Shown piece after piece: positions 1 through 8,047 of a DNA stretch of 64,000 nucleotides. The stretch spans positions 1 through 64,000 of the forward strand of contig CAZENR010000009.1 of NCBI GenBank assembly GCA_964513925.1. Direction: 5' to 3'. Made by a program: the position numbers and the translations under genes. Position 1 is the stretch's first letter, and each line of letters begins with the position of its first letter. Source of the stretch: DAORHV01 sp964513925 (GTDB lineage Bacteria; Patescibacteriota; Gracilibacteria; Peribacterales; Peribacteraceae). The notes beneath the pieces are model-generated. The model saw only the letters and a list, made by a program, of their open reading frames with translations. It ran no database searches and was not told where the DNA came from.

Positions 1-2
1 AC

Positions 3-893
3 AATGCCTCCACCGACCGCACCGCGGAGGCAGCGCTCTTATACCAAGACAAACTGCCGTTGCTGCGTGTCGTGCACGAACCGGCCAAGGGCCGAGGTGC
101 GGCGCGCAAGAAGGGCTTTGACTGCGCCCGAGGTGACATTATTTTTTCACTGGATGCCGACACGGTCGTGCCACAAGACTGGGTAGCGGCGTATGTGCGG
201 CTGTTTGAGGAGGGTAAAGACGTCGTTGCGGTTACGGGCATTCCCCGCATATCGGATTGCAGCGCCATAGATAACACCCTATTCAATGTACTCATGCCGT
301 TGCAGATGAAAGCCTATCGGGTGCTCTTCGGCCACTACTGGCTCAGCGGTTTCAGCTTCGCCATCCGTAGCGATGTATACCGCAAAGCCGGCGGGTTTAA
401 CCCCGTCACGGATTTCGGCGAAGATTTGGACTTAAGCTTCCGTGTATTCAAGTCGAAAGCCGGGAAGATACGCCTGGAGCAACTGCATCCGGTGCAGTTT
501 TCCGGCAGACGTTTTAAAAAAGGTTTAGTGCGCGGCTACATGCAATATGCAACCGGATTCAGCGTGAAGTTCATGCTGCGCCGAGAGCGCGTCATCTTGC
601 AGGTAGTCGACAACAATGGCGAGCCGGTAGATAACGACGGCGCGCTGATGCCCGTACTGCGCGAAGTGCTGTTGCGAGGACTGCGCAAAGTCGGCTCGAC
701 CACCGGCGCGACAATCAGCAAAGCCCGCAACACGACGACTGCCACTATTCGCAAGGCCCGCAATACAACAACAGCGACTATCCACAAAGCACGAACAACA
801 ACGACTGCAACCATACGAAAAGCACGTAATACAACCAGGGCCACCATTGGTAGGGCGCCGTTTCTGTCCCGAAAGAAGAAGGGCGGTTCATGA
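3..893 (+). CDS. Family 2 glycosyltransferase, 5' end outside the window
   Basis: The frame is open from the window edge and encodes NASTDRT before the first possible internal start, a typical family 2 motif, so the true start lies upstream. The acidic nucleotide-sugar/metal motif SLDADT and the later GEDLDLSFRV (candidate catalytic acid region) fit an inverting GT-A enzyme that transfers a sugar from a nucleotide donor to a surface glycan or lipid. The last 65 residues are unusual: about five copies of a decamer close to TATIRKARNT, then a basic end (SRKKKGGS). This tail could bind acidic surfaces or the membrane. The acceptor is unknown. Confidence 0.85.
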   Translation, partial: NASTDRTAEAALLYQDKLPLLRVVHEPAKGRGAARKKGFDCARGDIIFSLDADTVVPQDWVAAYVRLFEEGKDVVAVTGIPRISDCSAIDNTLFNVLMPLQMKAYRVLFGHYWLSGFSFAIRSDVYRKAGGFNPVTDFGEDLDLSFRVFKSKAGKIRLEQLHPVQFSGRRFKKGLVRGYMQYATGFSVKFMLRRERVILQVVDNNGEPVDNDGALMPVLREVLLRGLRKVGSTTGATISKARNTTTATIRKARNTTTATIHKARTTTTATIRKARNTTRATIGRAPFLSRKKKGGS

Positions 894-934
894 AGGCCCG
901 GCAGCACAGGGTGCGCTGCCGGAGGTTTCGCCTT
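893..934. terminator. Hairpin shared by converging genes
   Basis: Arms CCGGCAGC (898-905) and GCTGCCGG (915-922) flank a 9-base loop, and outer AAGGC/GCCTT can extend the stem. It sits between the converging glycosyltransferase and membrane protein genes. The T-run is short, so termination may be weak. A near-identical hairpin lies at 1421-1470. Confidence 0.55.
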
Positions 935-969
935 TGGTGGGTGCCCTTGCGAAGGCACCCGATTGGTTT

Positions 970-1317
970 CTAGAGACCGCTGACGCGCACGCCCGTCATG
1001 GGCGGGCCGTCGCCGTTTTGGTCGTCGTACTCGGTGACGATGTACGCACCGACGACGACGAAGTAACTGACGACCGAGATCAGCACGGCCGGGACGATCG
1101 AATCGTCACCCGGCACGCAGTAGTACATCAGCGTGCCACCGGCGGTGGACAGGATCGCCGCGACGATGGCGCCGCGACGCTTGTGCCGCAGGTGGGCGGA
1201 CAGCTTCTTGCTCTGCTTGGAACTGCTGCGACAGCGCAGAAAGACGGGCAGGCCGGCGACCAGCGTGATGGACAGGCAGACACACGCGTACACGAGGGTC
1301 AACACCGGGCGGTCCAT
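970..1317 (-). CDS. Small three-helix membrane protein A
   Basis: I do not recognise a family for this 115-residue protein. It has a hydrophobic segment at the N-terminus, a basic loop (RSSSKQSKKLSAHLRHKRR) and two further membrane segments, and it ends in a polar tail. I chose the ATG at 1317 rather than the upstream start because AAGGA lies eight bases before it and a good promoter lies just outside. It shares topology, the leader motif CCGATCCTTCAA and the terminator hairpin with the next gene, which suggests an old duplication. Confidence 0.6.
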   Translation of the reverse strand: MDRPVLTLVYACVCLSITLVAGLPVFLRCRSSSKQSKKLSAHLRHKRRGAIVAAILSTAGGTLMYYCVPGDDSIVPAVLISVVSYFVVVGAYIVTEYDDQNGDGPPMTGVRVSGL

Positions 1318-1354
1318 TTCGATGTTCCTTGAAGGATCGGCGAAACCGCGCGGC

Positions 1355-1382
1355 AGTATAGGAATAATCCGCCACATGACAA
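1355..1382 (-). promoter_or_regulatory. Sigma70-type promoter of membrane protein A
   Basis: On the minus strand TTGTCA (1377-1382) and TATACT (1355-1360) are separated by 16 bases. Each box matches five of six consensus positions. It gives a leader of about 30 bases before the ATG at 1317. Confidence 0.6.
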
Positions 1383-1420
1383 GTATATATGACTAGTAGC
1401 TCCGGAAGATCTGCATGCAT

Positions 1421-1470
1421 AAAAAGGCCCGGCAGCACAGGGTGCGCTGCCGGTAGTTCCGCCTTTTTTT
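1421..1470. terminator. Bidirectional rho-independent terminator
   Basis: Perfect 8-bp stem CCGGCAGC/GCTGCCGG (1429-1436 with 1446-1453), bounded by AAAAAGGC on one side and GCC followed by seven T on the other. On the minus strand it lies directly after the stop of membrane protein B (1504). It repeats the hairpin at 893-934. Confidence 0.8.
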
Positions 1471-1503
1471 AGGGTAGCCCGTGGGCCACCCAGTTTTTAG
1501 TGC

Positions 1504-1962
1504 TTACTTGCCGGGTTTACCCGGCCAACCGTACTTGCGGATGTTCGCGTGCTTCTCACGCGCGCGCACAAGCCACGCGCCTTGGTCGTTGAGACCGGAT
1601 TCCGGTGTGAAGATGGGGCTGAAGACGGCCCCCAGCACCACCACCAGTACGGCGACGATGAGGCAGGCACCGCCTGCATTCACGACACCGTTCACCGGAC
1701 CAGAGACCGAGAAGATGTAACCGGAAATGGCCGCGGACAGGAGGGTGATAATGACTGCGTACCCCCGCGTCCACTTCTGCTGGAAGGTGAGCACGATCCG
1801 GATGCTGCCCGGGTCGTCGCCGCGGCGAACCGCGTCTTGCACGTCTTTGTTGTACTCGTTGAGCTGGAACTGGTTTGGGCCCGTCATGCGCCACGCGAGG
1901 TAGAGCAGGGGCAAGCCCCACACCAGCGCGAAGCTGAGGCCGTACAGGAGCGAATCCGTCAT
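1504..1962 (-). CDS. Small three-helix membrane protein B
   Basis: A 152-residue protein of unknown family with one N-terminal membrane helix, a polar loop of about 45 residues and two adjacent hydrophobic helices, then a basic tail ending GWPGKPGK. The arrangement mirrors membrane protein A. Upstream, TTGTAA and TATCCT at 16-base spacing form a weaker promoter, and the leader contains the same CCGATCCTTCAA block. Its function cannot be inferred. A paralogous pair of envelope proteins is the simplest reading. Confidence 0.6.
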   Translation of the reverse strand: MTDSLLYGLSFALVWGLPLLYLAWRMTGPNQFQLNEYNKDVQDAVRRGDDPGSIRIVLTFQQKWTRGYAVIITLLSAAISGYIFSVSGPVNGVVNAGGACLIVAVLVVVLGAVFSPIFTPESGLNDQGAWLVRAREKHANIRKYGWPGKPGK

Positions 1963-2080
1963 GAGAACACCGTTGGTTGAAGGATCGGCGGAACTACTCT
2001 TAGGATATGAAGTACGGAATACTTTACAATACTGGAAAGGATGTTCTGGTGCGTTTTTCGCGTGGGAGGTGAATTTATGT

Positions 2081-2434
2081 GTTTTTTGTCCGAGCTTCTA
2101 TTTCCCACTTTTTTAAAAAAGTGGGGTAAAACGTCGCGCGGCAGGCTGGCCTGCGCTCCACGCGCCTTGTGATCCTAAATTTCTTCGAAATTTCACGGAT
2201 CACTTCGGCGGGAGCACGACGGCACCAGTCAGATGCGCGACACATCCCTCCGTGTCCAACAATCGAACAGGAACGAAGGACAAGAATCTGAGCTGCTTCC
2301 TTTAGGAAAGAACTCAAGCCACCAAAGGGCGGCGCGCAATGCGCTCGGGGGCCGGAGGTCTGTCCCGCCTCAGCGGGACGTGGTGGCTCATTGCGCACGC
2401 GCTTTTGGTTCTTTTGTCGCTCGGACAAAAGAAC
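2081..2434. repeat. Structured dispersed element, copy A
   Basis: No convincing gene lies in 1963-2498; this element fills most of it. It starts with GTTTTTTGTCCGAGC (2081-2095), whose inverted partner GCTCGGACAAAAGAAC closes it at 2419-2434. Inside are a palindrome with CCCACTTTTTT arms (2104-2125), a hairpin with GTGATCC/GGATCAC outer arms (2169-2203), AGCCACC/GGTGGCT (2317-2323 with 2382-2388), GCGCAATG/CATTGCGC (2334-2341 with 2389-2396), a 7-bp hairpin GTCCCGC/GCGGGAC (2362-2379) and an 11-bp hairpin GTTCTTTTGTC/GACAAAAGAAC (2408-2434). Copy B is at 59162-59535. Confidence 0.75.
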
Positions 2435-2498
2435 GCCTGTATGGATGCCCATCGCCAAGATCAAGGCGGAAGCGGAGGCTTAATATTTTTTAGCTTTT

Positions 2499-3236
2499 CT
2501 AAATCAGCTTTGCAATGTGAAGTAATTCCTCACAAGCAATTCTAAGGCCACCCTGCACCTGATCTATGTCCACTTTGCGAGCGTTAAATCTACGATTGTG
2601 AGCAGAGAGATCTCCCAACTTCTTAAAATCTTGCAATCCCTTTTTAGCATTTCTACTGACAGTAAATGTGGAGTCCGCCTCAAAAATTTTCAGCAAGTCT
2701 GCCAACATATAAAAATGTCCATCACTTCCCTTAATATCAATCGTCCGAGTTTTACTCTCGTATATTTCAATAATCAGGGTCTCAACAAGACGCCTGCACA
2801 TAACTGCACAGCAATCATAAAGACCGGAGTCATAACTGGCATTTATCTGTAAAACTACCTTTTCTATGTAGCCCCTGGTTCCGAGAAAAAGCGCCTTAGG
2901 CAAAACACTGTCAGTTGCCTTTGGCTGTTTTGGCAAACCGAGAGTTGACTCGTATGAGATATCTAGCTCTTTTCTGCCACGAGGGTGCAACCTCCAGTCG
3001 TCTTTTTTGCCAGGCACCCGGCTAAACATTTTTTTGTTAGCAGAAAGATTGGCATTAATTCTTGAAATATTCTGCTTAGGATGACCCAAGTCCAAAAAAA
3101 CTTTGCAAATCTGCGCAGCCGACATTCCCTGTGTTATATCTTCGCGACCCACATACCACAAAATAGCAGCGGCTCGGTCAGTAGCTGACAGGTTTATTTC
3201 GTCAATTGCCTTAAGGAATGAAATCAATTCAGTCAT
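2499..3236 (-). CDS. DUF4145-like (HEPN-type) protein with N-terminal winged helix
   Basis: The 245-residue protein has two parts. The first 95 residues resemble a winged-helix domain (AAQICKVFLDLG, then SRVPGKKDDWRLHPRGRKEL). The C-terminal part, with YDSGLYDCCAVMCRRLVETL and a late LGDLSAHNRRF, resembles the all-helical DUF4145 fold often attached to restriction and defence proteins. The gene overlaps its upstream partner by four bases (ATGA), so the two are translated together. Base composition is clearly AT-richer than the neighbours, suggesting transfer. No catalytic motif is certain, and family membership is inference. Confidence 0.6.
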   Translation of the reverse strand: MTELISFLKAIDEINLSATDRAAAILWYVGREDITQGMSAAQICKVFLDLGHPKQNISRINANLSANKKMFSRVPGKKDDWRLHPRGRKELDISYESTLGLPKQPKATDSVLPKALFLGTRGYIEKVVLQINASYDSGLYDCCAVMCRRLVETLIIEIYESKTRTIDIKGSDGHFYMLADLLKIFEADSTFTVSRNAKKGLQDFKKLGDLSAHNRRFNARKVDIDQVQGGLRIACEELLHIAKLI

Positions 3237-3874
3237 TCATCATTGGAACCCCATTTTTGTGTGCAAAAAGATTTCGCAATACCTTCTGCTTGCGAAATTT
3301 TAGCCGGATTCAAAGTAATGACTCCACCTGGCCTTGCTTGTAGCCACTTAGCATTTTTCACGGCACGACTTGCATTGCGATCTGTAATATCAATAGTGAG
3401 CAATACGTCAGCAGCATTTGCCTGCGTAGCGTTGCCAAGTCCGGCCTCCTTAAACCAAAGTGCCAATAATGTACCTGCAAGCGTCGTAGGATTGACTGCA
3501 TAGGCACCGCGTTCTGGAGTACTTTTCTTCATCGCCTCCCAACAATGACGATCAAGCTGCAAAAAGGGTTTGGTCTTTGTCGGGTTGATTGCTCCAACCA
3601 GCTCAGCCTCTGTAATTCCCAATTTTTTTGCAAATGCAGTAACTGAATTTGCCGGATTCTGATTTGTCGACTGCGGAGAAAGCTTAGGTGACACTGAGAC
3701 CTGATTTGCATTGTTCGGCAATGCTACAGGAAATTCTGGCGATTCTGATGTGCTATAAATCACTCCAAGAATTTGACGCCAAAGAGCTGGGTCTTCGACT
3801 TCTGCAATGACTTTTTCTCCTGCTTTTAGGAGGACTACAAGTTTCTCCTTAGTGGATTTCTGCTTGTTAGACAT
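3233..3874 (-). CDS. Unknown accessory protein, partner of the DUF4145-like gene
   Basis: I do not recognise this 213-residue protein. The N-terminal 85 residues are polar with an Asn/Gln/Ser-rich linker. The C-terminal half (AADVLLTIDITDRNASRAVKNA, then ARPGGVITLNPAKISQAEG) looks like a winged helix and weakly resembles the N-terminal domain of the downstream partner. It is the first gene of a two-gene operon with a four-base overlap, in an AT-rich island between the structured repeat and recG. A DNA-binding subunit of an accessory or defence module is possible but unproven. Confidence 0.55.
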   Translation of the reverse strand: MSNKQKSTKEKLVVLLKAGEKVIAEVEDPALWRQILGVIYSTSESPEFPVALPNNANQVSVSPKLSPQSTNQNPANSVTAFAKKLGITEAELVGAINPTKTKPFLQLDRHCWEAMKKSTPERGAYAVNPTTLAGTLLALWFKEAGLGNATQANAADVLLTIDITDRNASRAVKNAKWLQARPGGVITLNPAKISQAEGIAKSFCTQKWGSNDE

Positions 3875-3950
3875 AATTAATAGTGGAAATTAGCTATAGA
3901 CTATTAAACGTACTCATCAATGTCAAACATAATGTCTTATGATTTTTGAG

Positions 3951-5984
3951 TCAGATAATTTGCTCCACCGCCCTCCTCGCCCTCACAACCATTTCCGGGT
4001 TAAGGAGTGACCCAAACCGTAGCTCCGGCAGACCGCTCTGGCGGTAGCCATACAACTCTCCTGGGCCGCGCAGTTTTAGGTCAATTTCCGCCAGCATGAA
4101 GCCGGAATCATGCTGCTCCATGGCCTTCAGGCGTTCGGAACGTGCTTGCTCGGGCGTGGTGGTAAAGAGGAAGCAATGACTTTGGTAGTCGCCGCGACCC
4201 ACGCGACCCCGGAACTGGTGCAGCTGCGACAGGCCGAAGCGCTCGCTTCCTTCTATGATGATAAGCGTTGCGTTGGGTACGTCTATACCCACTTCGATTA
4301 CCGATGTGGACACAAGGATATCGAAGTGCTTCTCTTTGAATGCGAGCATGACTCTATCCTTCTCTTCAGGCGTCATTTTGCCGTGCAGCTTGGCGATTTT
4401 GCGGTGCGCGAACGCCTCCTTCAGGCGCTTCTCCTCCGCGTCCACGCTCTTTACTTCGGCCATGGTATCCTCGGTAGATTCCGTAATGAGCGGGCAGATG
4501 ACAAATACCTGCCTTCCCTCCCCTATCTGCTGGTCGATAAACAACTCCACCGTCTTGCGACCCGACGGCGGTACGACTTTGGTATGAATTGGCTTGCGGT
4601 TGCCAGGCTTCTCGGTCAACACGGAAAGATCGTGATCTCCAAAGGCCGTCAGCGCCAGCGTGCGCGGAATGGGTGTTGCCGTCATGCTGAGGAAGTGAGG
4701 ACTCCCCTTGTCCTTTAGCCGCTGTCGTTGCGCCACACCGAAACGGTGCTGCTCATCGACGATGGCAAGCACGAGGTTCGCAAATGTCACCGAATCCTCT
4801 ATGAGCGAATGCGTGCCGATGACAACGTCCGTCAAGCCCGCACCCAAACTACGGCGAATTGCCTGCGCCTCGGAAGCCGGGGTAGAGCCTGTAAGCAGCG
4901 CCACCGTTGGCAGGCGAATGGAGCGCAAGTGTGCGTACGCCGGGTTCGTGGTTTTTTGGACGAAGCTATGAAAGTTGAGCAGCATGCGCGTCACACCGCT
5001 CATGTGCTGCTTGGCCAGCACCTCGGTAGGAACCATGACTGCACTCTGTCCACCGTGGCGTATGGCATGCAGTATCACCGCCACGGCAACCAGTGTTTTT
5101 CCGGAGCCGACATCGCCTTCCAGCAAGCGCGACATAGGCTTGTCTTGTTCCATGTCTTTCAAAATCTCGTAAATTGCCACCTTCTGCCCGCCGGTGGGCT
5201 TAAAGGAAAGCGAATCAAAGAATGCCTTAATCACCTCCGGATCCATGGGGATTTGCAGGCGCTTCTGCCGTTCGCCCTGCCACTCTTTTTTGCGCTCCAA
5301 TGCCTCGCGCTGGATGGCGAACATCTCCTCGAACGCAAAGCGGTCTTTGGCTGCCGCAAGCTTCTCAGGTGTGGTTGGATAGTGCAGTTCGAGTATCGCT
5401 TCGCTCCTGGAAAGCAGCTGCTCAGATGCAACGACCTCCTCGGGCAGCGTCTCGCGAAACTCTGCAATTGCATCCTTCACCAGCGCAATCTTCTCACGCA
5501 GCCAGCGGCTGGTAATACCTTCGGTTTGGGGATACACCGGCACTATGCGACCGGCATGCAGCAACTGCGTTCGGTTAGACTGCTCGAACGTCGGGCTTTG
5601 TATTTGCAGTTTATAGCCACTCTCCACCACCTTTCCGGTAAGCGTAATGTCCTGCCCGTCGGTGAGCATGCGTTTAATGTGTGGCTGGTTGAACCACACC
5701 ACTTGGGCTGCATTCCCTTCCTCGTCTGTAAACTGCCCCTGCACCAGCACCTTACGGGTGCGGGTACGCACCATCTTCAACTTGGATATCGTGCCGCGCA
5801 GGGTCACCTTCTGTCCAAGCGGGGCCTGGAGCAGGGTCATCATCTGGCTTAAATCCTCATGATCGCGCGGAAAATGCAGCAAGAGCTCCTCCACGGTTTC
5901 TATATCCATGGATTGTAGCCCATCGATAAACGCATCGGTGGTCTTGAGCAGCTTGGCCGTAAGCGTATCGCGCAGGCGTGGCAC
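3951..5984 (-). CDS. recG: ATP-dependent DNA helicase RecG
   Basis: RecG reverses and remodels stalled replication forks and branches Holliday junctions. The 677 residues match the usual length: an N-terminal wedge/OB region (GQKVTLRGTISKLK), then helicase motifs GDVGSGKT (Walker A), DEQHRFGV (Walker B), SMTATPIPRT, EVGIDVPNAT and QFRGRVGRG, and the C-terminal TRG-type region ending near the stop. The start is a GTG at 5984, the best fit to family N-termini. A short intergenic region separates it from the surface-protein genes upstream on the same strand. Confidence 0.97.
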   Translation of the reverse strand: MPRLRDTLTAKLLKTTDAFIDGLQSMDIETVEELLLHFPRDHEDLSQMMTLLQAPLGQKVTLRGTISKLKMVRTRTRKVLVQGQFTDEEGNAAQVVWFNQPHIKRMLTDGQDITLTGKVVESGYKLQIQSPTFEQSNRTQLLHAGRIVPVYPQTEGITSRWLREKIALVKDAIAEFRETLPEEVVASEQLLSRSEAILELHYPTTPEKLAAAKDRFAFEEMFAIQREALERKKEWQGERQKRLQIPMDPEVIKAFFDSLSFKPTGGQKVAIYEILKDMEQDKPMSRLLEGDVGSGKTLVAVAVILHAIRHGGQSAVMVPTEVLAKQHMSGVTRMLLNFHSFVQKTTNPAYAHLRSIRLPTVALLTGSTPASEAQAIRRSLGAGLTDVVIGTHSLIEDSVTFANLVLAIVDEQHRFGVAQRQRLKDKGSPHFLSMTATPIPRTLALTAFGDHDLSVLTEKPGNRKPIHTKVVPPSGRKTVELFIDQQIGEGRQVFVICPLITESTEDTMAEVKSVDAEEKRLKEAFAHRKIAKLHGKMTPEEKDRVMLAFKEKHFDILVSTSVIEVGIDVPNATLIIIEGSERFGLSQLHQFRGRVGRGDYQSHCFLFTTTPEQARSERLKAMEQHDSGFMLAEIDLKLRGPGELYGYRQSGLPELRFGSLLNPEMVVRARRAVEQII

Positions 5985-6035
5985 GTGGATGATTGTACAC
6001 CCATGCAGTGCCGCCTCGCACTACGATCAACGCGC

Positions 6036-6833
6036 CTAGTAACCTCTGGAACTTGCCGTCGCAGCTTCGCAGTACCTGACCGAAGTACAATCGCCCTTTA
6101 CGGTCGCAGTAGTGGAGTACGACTTTCCTCCGGGACAGTTCATAATGTCATCGGCCCTGTGCTCGGCATCCTTGAAAGTGATCTTTGGCGGATCTGGGTT
6201 GTACTGGAAGCGCAGACCCTTGCTGTCACAGCCTGTCTTGCAAGAATCCGGCAAGCCGCAGCTGTTTTTGAATGCCTCCAGTCCATCCAGCTTTGCCGAA
6301 AGTTGCGCATCGGATAACGCACAACGCTGGGCGATTTTCTTCTGCGCACGACCCTTGGTGTAGGTGCGCAGAATGGTCCTGCCCGTAGCGTTTACGTCGC
6401 GCTTTACCGTTGTGTTGCTGCAGGTTGCCGTGCCGATGTACTCATACCCGTCTTGGCTACTTTGGTGCGAAGAGGGAATATCACCCTCCTGCACCTCTCC
6501 ATCCAGCAAAATCTCGCCTTCGAATGGCGAAGCAGCTTCGCTCGGCTCATCGCTGTAGGAGTATGCATCGCCGTCAAACTCGTCAGCCGTCTCCGTCTCA
6601 AGCACCTCGTCTGCGGTCGTTTCGGTGTCGACCAACACGTCATCGGTATTCACCGCTACCTCGGAGGAATACTCGCCCTCGGTCATCATGTTGAGATCGG
6701 TGGTGTCGACAAGCAGATCCGCTTTGTACGACACGGTGCGGAATGCGCCTACGCTGACGGCACCGACCGCCAGCGCCGTAATGACGAAGGCAGTGGATTG
6801 AACGGAGAATGATGCTTTCTTGTTCTTGCGCAT
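6036..6833 (-). CDS. Membrane-anchored eight-cysteine surface protein, short paralog
   Basis: A 265-residue protein with a basic start (MRKNKKAS), one hydrophobic segment at about 14-30 that acts as anchor or signal, an acidic Asp/Glu/Thr-rich stalk to about 125, and a C-terminal domain with eight cysteines. That domain is shared with the next gene: TCSNTTVK, RTILRTYT, QRC, NSCGLPDSC, GCDSKG, NCPGG and GDCTSVRYC align in order. The cysteines probably form disulphides outside the membrane. I know of no family name. The 26-base gap to the longer paralog implies co-transcription. Confidence 0.65.
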   Translation of the reverse strand: MRKNKKASFSVQSTAFVITALAVGAVSVGAFRTVSYKADLLVDTTDLNMMTEGEYSSEVAVNTDDVLVDTETTADEVLETETADEFDGDAYSYSDEPSEAASPFEGEILLDGEVQEGDIPSSHQSSQDGYEYIGTATCSNTTVKRDVNATGRTILRTYTKGRAQKKIAQRCALSDAQLSAKLDGLEAFKNSCGLPDSCKTGCDSKGLRFQYNPDPPKITFKDAEHRADDIMNCPGGKSYSTTATVKGDCTSVRYCEAATASSRGY

Positions 6834-6859
6834 ACAGAGAAGGTGTAGGAGATGGATGT

Positions 6860-8002
6860 TTATCGACGAGAGAAGTCCTTATTTTCGCAAATACGAGTGG
6901 AGGTACACTCGCCTTTCACCGTGGCGGATGCCGCATATGCCTTGTTATCCGCACATGCCATGGCAGTAACCGCACGATACTCGGTGACCTTGGTGTCATA
7001 CACCAGCGGCTTTGGTGACAAATCATGAACAACCCCCTTGTCGCGACAGAGCGTGTCGGACACACACGGGCCCGGATTTCCGCAGGAGTTGATAAATGCC
7101 TCCTTTGCCTCACGCTGAGCGGAAGCCTCGGCCTCGAGTCGGCTGCAGCGCATGGCTACGTTATCTTCGATCGTACGCTTCACAGGAGGGCCAGGCGCCT
7201 TGGGCTTTTCACCAGGGCGTGTCGGTGGCCGGGTTGGCGGAGCAAGAAAAATGGTTCGCGTGTATTTCCTCATTCCCGTCCTGCCAGCGGCGGATACCTT
7301 CACTGTCCTGTCGACGTTGGCGCAAATGGCGATGCCGACGAACTCGGATGACGCCCCTCCGGAAATCTGCGAAGACGAACTTCCAGCATCGTGGTACGGG
7401 TCGTTGGACCACGAGAACAAATCATCCTTGGTAAGTTGATACTCGTTTCCGTATTCGTCTGTGACAACTGAGACAACTTCATTGTCATACGGAGCCAGGC
7501 CGCACACTGCGGAGTCGGACATGACCAGCTCGTCTTCGTTGATGGTGTCGAATTCTTCAGAAGACGATACGGACGAGGACATCTGTTCCGACGAGGATTC
7601 GGAGGAGGCTACCTGAGAAGAAGACTCCTGTTCGGACGATGAAAACGACGATTCGGACGAATACTCCGAAGAAGATTCCGAAGAGGACCAGTACCACCCC
7701 CAGTCTGAAGAGGAGTACGAAGAATCTGAAGACGCGTAGGAGTACCACTCGGAAGACGCATACGAGGAGTAGTCGGAGGAGGAGTAGTCGGAGGAGGAGT
7801 AGCCGTAGTCCGAGGAGTAGTCGGAGGAGGAGTAGCCGTAGTCCGAGGAGGAATCCTCGGAGGAGGAGCTGGAATCACCGCCAAGGTCACCGGTAAGCCG
7901 AAGCGACTGCATCATGCTGACCACAACGACAGAGACGGCAATGAACGCCAGAATCCCAGTAGTCACGCGTACGGATGTCTGAGACCGCTTTGCGGTAGGC
8001 AT
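6860..8002 (-). CDS. Ser-rich stalked eight-cysteine surface protein, long paralog
   Basis: A 380-residue protein with an N-terminal membrane segment (about 14-31) followed by a 130-residue low-complexity stalk dominated by Ser with Asp, Tyr, Trp and Glu (repeats such as SSDYSSDYGYSSSDYSS), a Pro-rich hinge (APPTRPPTRPGEKPKAPGPP) and the same eight-cysteine C-terminal domain as its neighbour (CANVDRTVKV, MRC, NSCGNPGPC, LCRDKG, ACADNK, GECTSTRIC). The long flexible stalk would project the domain from the cell surface. A TATAAT box lies at 8026-8031 on the minus strand, about 25 bases before the ATG. Confidence 0.65.
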   Translation of the reverse strand: MPTAKRSQTSVRVTTGILAFIAVSVVVVSMMQSLRLTGDLGGDSSSSSEDSSSDYGYSSSDYSSDYGYSSSDYSSSDYSSYASSEWYSYASSDSSYSSSDWGWYWSSSESSSEYSSESSFSSSEQESSSQVASSESSSEQMSSSVSSSEEFDTINEDELVMSDSAVCGLAPYDNEVVSVVTDEYGNEYQLTKDDLFSWSNDPYHDAGSSSSQISGGASSEFVGIAICANVDRTVKVSAAGRTGMRKYTRTIFLAPPTRPPTRPGEKPKAPGPPVKRTIEDNVAMRCSRLEAEASAQREAKEAFINSCGNPGPCVSDTLCRDKGVVHDLSPKPLVYDTKVTEYRAVTAMACADNKAYAASATVKGECTSTRICENKDFSRR

Positions 8003-8025
8003 AATTGGGTGTTGGTATTCGGCTT

Positions 8026-8031
8026 ATTATA
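8026..8031 (-). promoter_or_regulatory. -10 box for the surface-protein pair
   Basis: TATAAT on the minus strand. TTGCAT lies 18 bases further upstream and is a poor -35. It precedes the long paralog and probably serves both surface-protein genes. Confidence 0.45.
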
Positions 8032-8047
8032 GCACAATTTTGCATTT

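Noticed and set aside
4728..5852. 374-codon plus-strand open frame opposite recG
   Set aside because: Antisense shadow; recG carries all helicase motifs on the other strand.
7690..7870. Short DNA repeats resembling a repeat array
   Set aside because: The repeats are in-frame codons of the Ser/Asp/Tyr stalk of a surface protein, with no spacers of constant length, so not CRISPR.
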